Shown in pieces: positions 56,938-64,000 of a stretch of DNA of 64,000 nt. The notes beneath the pieces were generated by a model that did no database searches, had not been told where the DNA came from, and worked only from the letters and a program-made list of their open reading frames with translations. Each line of letters opens with the position of its first letter. Position 1 is the first letter of the stretch. Source of the DNA: Hyperoplus lanceolatus (lineage: Eukaryota; Chordata; Actinopteri; Uranoscopiformes; Ammodytidae); the NCBI GenBank assembly GCA_026929865.2, contig CM049398.1:13349001-13413000 (forward strand), in the 5' to 3' direction. Made by a program: the position numbers and the translations under genes.

Positions 56938-59280
56938 CAGAGGTGGAAAGAGTACAAAAATATTCTACTCAAGTAAAAGTATGATTACTTGGATGAAATT
57001 TTACTTAAGTAAAAGTACTAGTCTAAAAATCTACTTAAAAGTGAAAAAGTAGCTGATTTAAAATGTACTTAAAGTACAATTTACTAGTTACTTTTTAACA
57101 GCGGGAGGGGGCAGGGGTCTCTTCTATGTAGGGCATTATATATATAGACAAGGGGATATAAATCTCAAACTAGTTTTGTTTAATTAATGCAACACTTTTG
57201 CAAATTAAAGTGCACAAATTAAACAAATCATGTCACCACAAATGTATGGATGTATACTGTGTCATTATACTTTAGATAAGCAAATATGGAGCAAATAGTC
57301 TGTTAATGTGGGAATTTAACCGGTCTACAGACCTAAACAGACTGCAGCTGCAGTTCTAATAATGTAATTGTGCATAATTTATCTAAACCATGGACATTGC
57401 AAGGTTAGGCTGCTCGATTTTGACAAAAATCATAATCATGATTATTTTGATTGACATTGTTTATTTATTTATTATTATTCTTCCGGACAATTACACACAA
57501 TACATAATTTTCTCATTGCATATTCATACATATTACTTTGTGTTATCGTTCGAAGGGAAGCAGGAGAAGCCAAAGGCTTATCGGGTCCCGCCCCCAATGC
57601 CATAAGATTCAGATACACAGATACACAGCTACTACAGATAGAACATTTTTTTTTCTTTTTTTTAAGAAGAATCATTCTAAAACACAGATAATTTTAGGTC
57701 TCTATTTTCCTCTCTGCCTGTGGCAATGCAGATATGGCCTTTTCCATTTCTTCTCTAGTAGCCTAAACACATCTGCAAAAGTATTGAAAGCAGTCAGTGT
57801 GTCTACTGACCTCGGCTACAGTCCCAAAACATGCAGTGTATTTACAAATTCTTCAGTCAGAGAAAGTCTTCCATTTTTGAAACGGGTGTTCTGAACACAC
57901 AGTTGATAATTAACATTTATCTTTCATTTGAATTTCAATAGTCACACATTCCATTAGGTTATCAATAGCAGAGCACATTGTATTTATGATTTCAAACCTT
58001 ATATTTTGACACAAACCAGTTTAAATCCCTTTAGTTCAAAGTCCATGCTTTTGCCTTCTTTAATCCTCGTCCCTCCGGAATTGATCCAAATCCTCCTCCG
58101 TTTTGATTTGCACAATTTTAGCTTCTTCGGGTGTAGCTCCATTCATTTTGATGAAGATTGTGTAATCACAATTATTATAGACAATTGTTCATTAATTTAA
58201 GAACTGCAACATGCACTTATTTAACATTTGAAACCATGACTTTGGACTTTAAACATATCCTAATTAAACTGAAAACAAGGAAAATGCAAAAAAGTAAACC
58301 ATATTTTTAATAATTAAATAAAATAAGTGTCAAAATCAAAATAAACCGTTGCAAATGTTGTTGATAGGGCACGTCTTTTGCTAACTGGAATGTGAGGGCA
58401 TATTTTATTTATATCTCATGGAGCTGGCAGGATAAGCAAGTTGCATTGTAGGCTACAGTGTTCTTAATTGATGACTGTTGTGGTGGCAAGAGTTAAGGAG
58501 CTTTAAACATCCTGTGTTTTTTATTCCTTTATTGCTTGGTCATAGACCACTTGGATTCGACTGAAAGTGAGTAAACTAATTGGTCGTGATGTTTTGAGGT
58601 GCAGTTGGGTCCAATATGACTTTTTTTCTCTCTCTCTCTCTCACGGTCGCGCATGTCATCTGACTCGCGTGTCCGCACGTAACATATCTTGAACATTATT
58701 TTAGTCTATTAGTTTTACCTTTCTTCTTGACCAAAGGCTGACTTTCTACTGTCTTCTGGAAGTTTTTCAAAGCTCCCGGCAACACGCACCGTCTCCATCC
58801 TACTCTGCACTGTTAAACTGAAAGCTAAACTATCAGGTGAGGGAGGAGCCAATCGCACGGCTGGATGAAAGGTTCGCTGCATTTAAAAGCCTTCACGTCT
58901 TAACGTGCGGTACAATGCTAGTTTAACTAAGATTATTATGTTTTCATGATAGAGGGAAGCAATGTTTGTTGTTATCATTTAGTCGCAATGTGTTCTCTCC
59001 TCCTGTCGTTCATTCACTGTGTTAGTTTCCGGTATTGTGCCGTAAAAATAAAAGCCCCCCGCGATATTTCTTTTCTTTTCTCTCCTTTCCCTATCTATTT
59101 TTTTTACTCAGTAACGCAGGTGATATAAAATGTAGCGAAGTACAATACTTCAAAATAAACATACTCAAAGTAAAAGTAAAAGTATAGGTTTTAAAAATCA
59201 CTTAAAAAATTACAAGTACACGAAAAAACTACTCAATTACAGGAACGCGAGTAAATGTAATTCTCTACTTTACACCCCTG
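56938..59280. mobile_element. hAT element, copy B (inverted relative to copy A)
   Basis: It begins CAGAGGTGGAAAGAGTAC and ends TACTTTACACCCCTG, the same two ends as copy A in reverse order. The flanking octamers CCAAGCAG (56930-56937) and CCAAGCGG (59281-59288) match at 7 of 8 bases. It matches copy A along its length except for an extra 696 bp at 57461-58156. No transposase. Confidence 0.85.
57461..58156. repeat. 696-bp insertion found only in hAT copy B
   Basis: Copy A has a single ATTGT here (in ATTGACATTGTGTAATCAC); in copy B that ATTGT occurs on both sides of the extra block (57456-57460, 58157-58161). The block starts TTATTTATTATTATTC, which read on the other strand would be an A-rich tail, so a minus-strand retroposon is possible. 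No coding motif recognised. Confidence 0.6.
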
Positions 59281-59288
59281 CCAAGCGG

Positions 59289-59616
59289 CTACACTGCATG
59301 TGCAGGACATCTCCCTTTCACGTGATAAGCCGACAACCAACTGCCATAGCAACCAAACGACGCTGCTTAACTTAACTTAGCTTAACAACCAACGTCAAAC
59401 TTGCACATACACATTATTAACATTCACAATAAAGAAACAAGTATCAGGCACTTACATTTTCACGAACTCAATACAGGAGAATTAAACAATAAGGCAGGTA
59501 ACAGAGGGACAATGAGCCACCTGCTGGTTGCGCTCGAATCAATCGCTCTCTCGACTCGCACTAACAGGCAGAAAACGAAATTTAATTTATAGCCTTTAGA
59601 CTTGGAGCAACTGCTC
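59289..59616. other. No recognisable feature
   Basis: Short non-coding spacer. Confidence 0.3.
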
Positions 59617-59620
59617 TTAA

Positions 59621-59766
59621 AGCGACACTAACCATTAATCTCAGAGCCTTTTATACACTGAGCCTGAACTGCAAGACTTCTTCAATGGATTTTTAAAGTA
59701 ATAAAATGCAAGTCTGTTAAAATATACACACACAAAATGAATATTTCTGCTACAATGGTAGTCGCT
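59621..59766. mobile_element. Possible 146-bp TTAA-flanked MITE
   Basis: AGCGAC at the left and GTCGCT at the right are flanked by TTAA (59617-59620, 59767-59770). The TIR is only 6 bp, so chance is possible. TTAAAGC-GCACTAACC near 26384 looks related to the left end. Confidence 0.35.
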
Positions 59767-59770
59767 TTAA

Positions 59771-62700
59771 ATTTCCCTCTATGGTTTGTCAGTTCATACT
59801 GCAGTATGGAGCCATAGAGAATAGTGCTTTGCCCCAGGTCATGAGTGAAGAAGGGCTACATTTCCCTGAATTGCAACTCACTTGTGGTGGAATATTTAGG
59901 AGTCTTCCTATCTTGCAATGTTAGCAAACCGCTGCTGTAGCGGCTACCTCTGTCGCCAGCGAGAGGTTATTTCCAACGGCTGGGGACATTGTTAGTGGCA
60001 AGAGATCTGTCCTCCTTACACAATGTGGACTGACTATAACAATAAATAGAGCAGTAAAACTTGCTGACAATGTAAAAAAGTGAAAATTGCACAATTTGCT
60101 TAAATGCTTAAGTTAATTTTAAGTAATTATGCGGCACCTGCTTTAATGGGCAATTTCTATATTTATTTTATATTTGAGTGTGTAGGGGTCAGACGCTAAC
60201 AATAGAGAATTACTGACATGTGTTATTTATTTATTAATACGAACCAGCCTCTTGAGTGTTTTCCAAGTAAAATATTATTTTCTGAATATATTTTGTGTTC
60301 TCTACTGTACCTAAAACATGCTGAACAGTGACCCTAAAACTGAAATACAGGGTAGACTGGGAATGTTGTGTACCCACACCACGGACATATAAAGACTTAC
60401 ACCCCTTATCTTCATGCTGTGGAAGTCTTTTGAAAATTTTAACATGTCAGTAATTTTAAGGTTAGACAGCTGAGCAAGCAAGACACTTGGCAGCTGGCTG
60501 TCACTCGAGTAGCTTTGGGGAAGAGACTTCATCGTATTAGACAGTGAAATCTGTTGTGCATTTTACGGTCTTCAATTATGTCTCCTGTGATCATTATACA
60601 TAGCCACCAGAAAATTCCATTTTAAATCATACTGTTAAAAAGATCATTGTGATTTAAATGCTAATGTTAGGCTGTGTCTGGTAAAGCTCTGGCAAATACT
60701 AGGAGATAGAATTGACAACGAATATTTTGGAAAGGAACCCACATATTTTGCCTCTATAGTGTTTCACTTTCGGCAAAGAATGTATGAATGCTGTTTTACT
60801 GGAATGATGATATAGATTTAAGTAGAGTTCCTCTGTTACACTCTTGAGTCTGCTCCCAATGGTATTAGTTGATACTCACTCATGTGGCATTGTGGCTCAA
60901 GCTCTGTGATGTTTTCTCTCCTTTATAGCCCTGTTGATAAGACACATCAGTGTTATTTGCTGTGTTGCCATGGCAGTAAACATCCCTCAAACCTGTTTTG
61001 GGCTCGTGGTGTCCTGGTGACACAGGTGGATATTTTTTTGTGCGTGCCATGTAATTATGATATGCTTTGTTTTCAGCAGCAACATTATTTTTCCTCCATC
61101 TTTTTTAATCTGTCTCCACTGCATTATATCGTAAAGATAACCTTTAAAAACTGGTAGAAAGTGAAACTTGTGACGGACAAGATGCTCTGATTCACTATTC
61201 TTTGTTTTAACCTATGACGGGAAATCATAAATATTTGCTTAAAAATATGTTAATCGGAGCTGTTTTGAAAAAGTCACTATACCTTTTAAAGCGGGTCACA
61301 TCTTGACAAGCACTGACAATTTAAATAATTTTCAATTAGATGTACAATAAAGACAGTTGAAGATGTAAAACAAGCCTTATCCAAAACAGATGCACCTCCG
61401 TGTTTGACTTAAGGGGTAGCGCTTCTCTCAGCATGGCTCTAGTCTAATCGGTGGCCTAACATATGGCTGATGAGCCTACAGCTCTATCATTCTGGTCCAG
61501 GCACACTTAATGGACAAATGATTTGTCTCCAGGTGAAATACTCGGGAAAGCCATCATGTAGCTCACTTGATACAAACATAAACATGACAGTCCAGTGGTT
61601 GTCTTCATCACTATAATGTCCTCAACAAACTATTTATAGATTATTTTTTATATCCTATAATCCTAAACGACATTATAGTGCAGAATGGAAGATTAATTGG
61701 CGCACCTTACATCTCAAAGAAATCTTTCTTAATAATAATAATTAAGAAAGGTCCACACTGAGCAACTAGTGGCAAAGGGAATACTTTGACCTGCTGGTGG
61801 TGCTAGATGAAAATGTTGCGAATCACTTAAGTCATAAGCTAAAATCCTCTGGAACCAGGTATGTCTTTACATAGTCTCGTGGCAATCATACAAATTGTTG
61901 AGGTGTACGAAAGTGGTGTACTGACAAACAGACCAGGCATGGTTTAGGATGAAGAGAATTATGTCAGATGAGGTAAGTTGATATGACTCCCTACAATTAA
62001 TCGTCTGCGAGGTGACGATTTTGTTGGTAAGATGTTTTTCTACATTGAGTCATACATCACTCTAATATCTATTCATATTATTACCTTTAAATCATTTCAG
62101 GTGTTCAATATATATTTTCACATAATGTTTGCCCTTTTCTAATACACTGGTTAAGTAATATTGATTTTTCCTGTTAATATTTTGCATAACATTTACATTA
62201 AATTCTGCTGATTTGGCATCATAATTCATCAGTACTATTAAGTTTCTTGTTGGTACTTAATTTAGTTCACCATTACAGAAAGCGCCTAATTAACAGTTTT
62301 CATTATTTTAATGCAGGTAATTGAACCTATTCTGCTATTATTAAAATAAATATTTGTTTTCACAATAATATGTTTGACTTGGGAGTTTTTCATTGTTAGG
62401 AACTCCTTGTTAATCAAGGCTGATCAGATTACTGTAGAATCTTACATAGACAATTATGTTTACTTTGCGCTACAGTGATTCTCACAGGCGATCAAATTGT
62501 CTCTCATGAATTAGTTTTATAGGTAATGTGCTGATAACCAAAATGAAGTTATATTGCTGTCAGCAAGGTGATGAAGTGCCTCAGCAAACAATTTACAAAC
62601 ATGTGAAAATCATTGCAGACGTGCCAAGAAAAAATTAGGCAGGATTTAGAATGTAAATGGAATATAGTATCTCTGCTAATGGTATGCAAATATAATCCCT

Positions 62701-64000
62701 TAGTCATTTTGGGATCTCAGATGCAGCTGCCAATGAATTACAGAAGATGCACACAATCCTTAGAATCTACTTATTTTCTTTGGCCTATATAAAGAGGAAA
62801 TGTGAAAATAAGAGGAGAATTAGCCACAACATCAATGATTTGAATGTAATATATTCACAGGTAAATAAAGTTTTGCTCTTTATTATTGACTACTAATTCA
62901 CACAAGTGGTATTTACAGTGGGCTACTGATTTATTGTTAGTGGTGAGAAACTAGATCATTAGTTTCAAATCTTGACAGATTCTTCCTCTAACCTGATCTA
63001 CAAAATATTCCCATTTCTGGTGACAGTGAAAAACACAACATAGGAGCGCAAAGAAAGAGACTTTTGACTTTGAAGTCTCTGAATTAAAATGACAAAGGCG
63101 CATGGGAACGCCATATTAAGATGAATAACAATTAACAGTGTGAGTCAAAGCTTTGGGGACAAAACATTGCCTTGAATTACAAAATATATTACAGAAATTA
63201 TTACAGACCCAGCCGACATGGGTTTAATTCAAAATATCAAGATTTCATAGTTGAAACACAGTTTGAATACAAACCAAGCAAGAAGCAAAGGTTTGTGTAT
63301 CACAAAGACATATTTTTCACTTTAATAAGCATTTAATTGAGCAGTGTTCCTTCCATAGTGTATAAGCAATAATACATAGATGTTTCTGCATGGTGTTTAA
63401 AAAAGGGAATTTTACAATTCCATATTAAACGGAGGTTTTCAACGAATAAATTTAAATACTTTAAATACTTTTTAAGAAGCTTATACATGCTATGAGCCAA
63501 AGTATAAACCGGCTTAGCGAGGTAAATCTTGTTCACCAACTATTGACCACATGTTCGCATGGTGCACAGATATATTTTCAGCACCTTCTCTAATAGGTGG
63601 TTTTCTGAAGCTTGACTACCTGAAGCTATTACTACCTGTAATCATAACAACATAAAGGTATCATTGGAAATGTTACAACTCCTGAGCTATAACCCCCTGC
63701 TATTGCAAATACTCAAAATCCACATCTGAAGATACTTGAAATGAATATGATAGGACCAATGGTTGTGATAATGTGAAATGTAATCAACCTGCCATGAGCA
63801 CGGGACACCAGCAACTATCACTAAATTTAGTCTTTGTGATGCCTTCCCCTTCATTTGTACTGCACCACTTCTGAGAAAGTGATACACCAGTGACCCTTTA
63901 TGTCAGCCTGTCTAAGCTTTGATGGCAATGTCAGTAGAATAAAAAATATATAATGTCCTTGTAGTCCCTGTTGCCTTTTAAAGTCATCCTGATTTTCCAA
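59771..64000 (+). other. No firm feature, possible intron continuation
   Basis: Non-coding to the end of the window, with few repeats. A small hairpin (CTTTCTTAAT / ATTAAGAAAG around a 7-base loop) lies at 61724-61750. No exon recognised. Confidence 0.3.

Noticed and set aside
59621..60142. Longer TTAA element ending at 60142
   Set aside because: TTAA is present at 60143-60146, but the inward ends (AGCGACACTA and AGCAGGTGCC) do not pair beyond AGC.

Overview
The window looks like ray-finned (teleost) fish nuclear DNA. It is AT-rich, has almost no long open frames, and is packed with transposable elements of teleost type: three unrelated Tc1/mariner families with DD34E transposases, hAT and PIF/Harbinger-like non-autonomous elements, TTAA-flanked (piggyBac-like) elements, tRNA-derived SINEs and short LINE 3' ends. 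No bacterial operon, CRISPR array or rRNA is visible. I found no intact multi-exon host gene. Everything below comes from reading the sequence; family assignments rest on terminal inverted repeats (TIRs), target-site duplications (TSDs) and recognisable protein motifs.

Layout: 0.6-5.2 kb is a three-level nest: a TTAA-flanked element holds a hAT-like element, which holds a PIF-like element. 6.0-6.15 kb is a small fossil of a Ty3/gypsy-type RNase H region. 7.4-8.6 kb is a two-unit dispersed repeat ending in a perfect hairpin. 9.5-10.2 kb is a short TIR element. 11.2-12.4 kb is a second PIF-like copy that has split a SINE and carries about 110 bp of sequence that otherwise lies beside the 2.4-3.4 kb copy. 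13.7-14.1 kb is a LINE 3' end. 15.5-16.9 and 17.1-19.9 kb are two neighbouring TTAA elements, the first containing a fold-back hAT-type MITE. 22.9-31.8 kb holds three Tc1 elements, each with a differently broken transposase, plus a complete SINE and long microsatellites. 33.6-37.5 kb is a second nest of three 3-bp-TSD elements with a LINE 3' end in the core. 38.0-41.3 kb is a hAT element with a perfect 8-bp TSD and a large internal inverted repeat.

The best candidate for a host gene is at 41.9-42.8 kb: a TATA-like box, a long leader, then a 17-codon exon (42776-42826) that starts like a signal peptide and ends exactly at a GTAAGT donor. I see no further exon in the remaining 21 kb, so the rest may be a long first intron. 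The gene is not identified.

49.6-52.4 kb is a third nest: a hAT-type element containing a minus-strand SINE that was itself hit by two more insertions. One of these, a hAT element, has an inverted, longer sibling at 56.9-59.3 kb. 55.2-56.2 kb is a PIF-like element carrying a perfect 17-bp hairpin. The last 4 kb and the stretches between elements hold nothing I can name. No new biological system stands out. The most unusual signals are the composite PIF element, three perfect 17-18-bp snap-back palindromes, and the depth and cleanness of the nesting.
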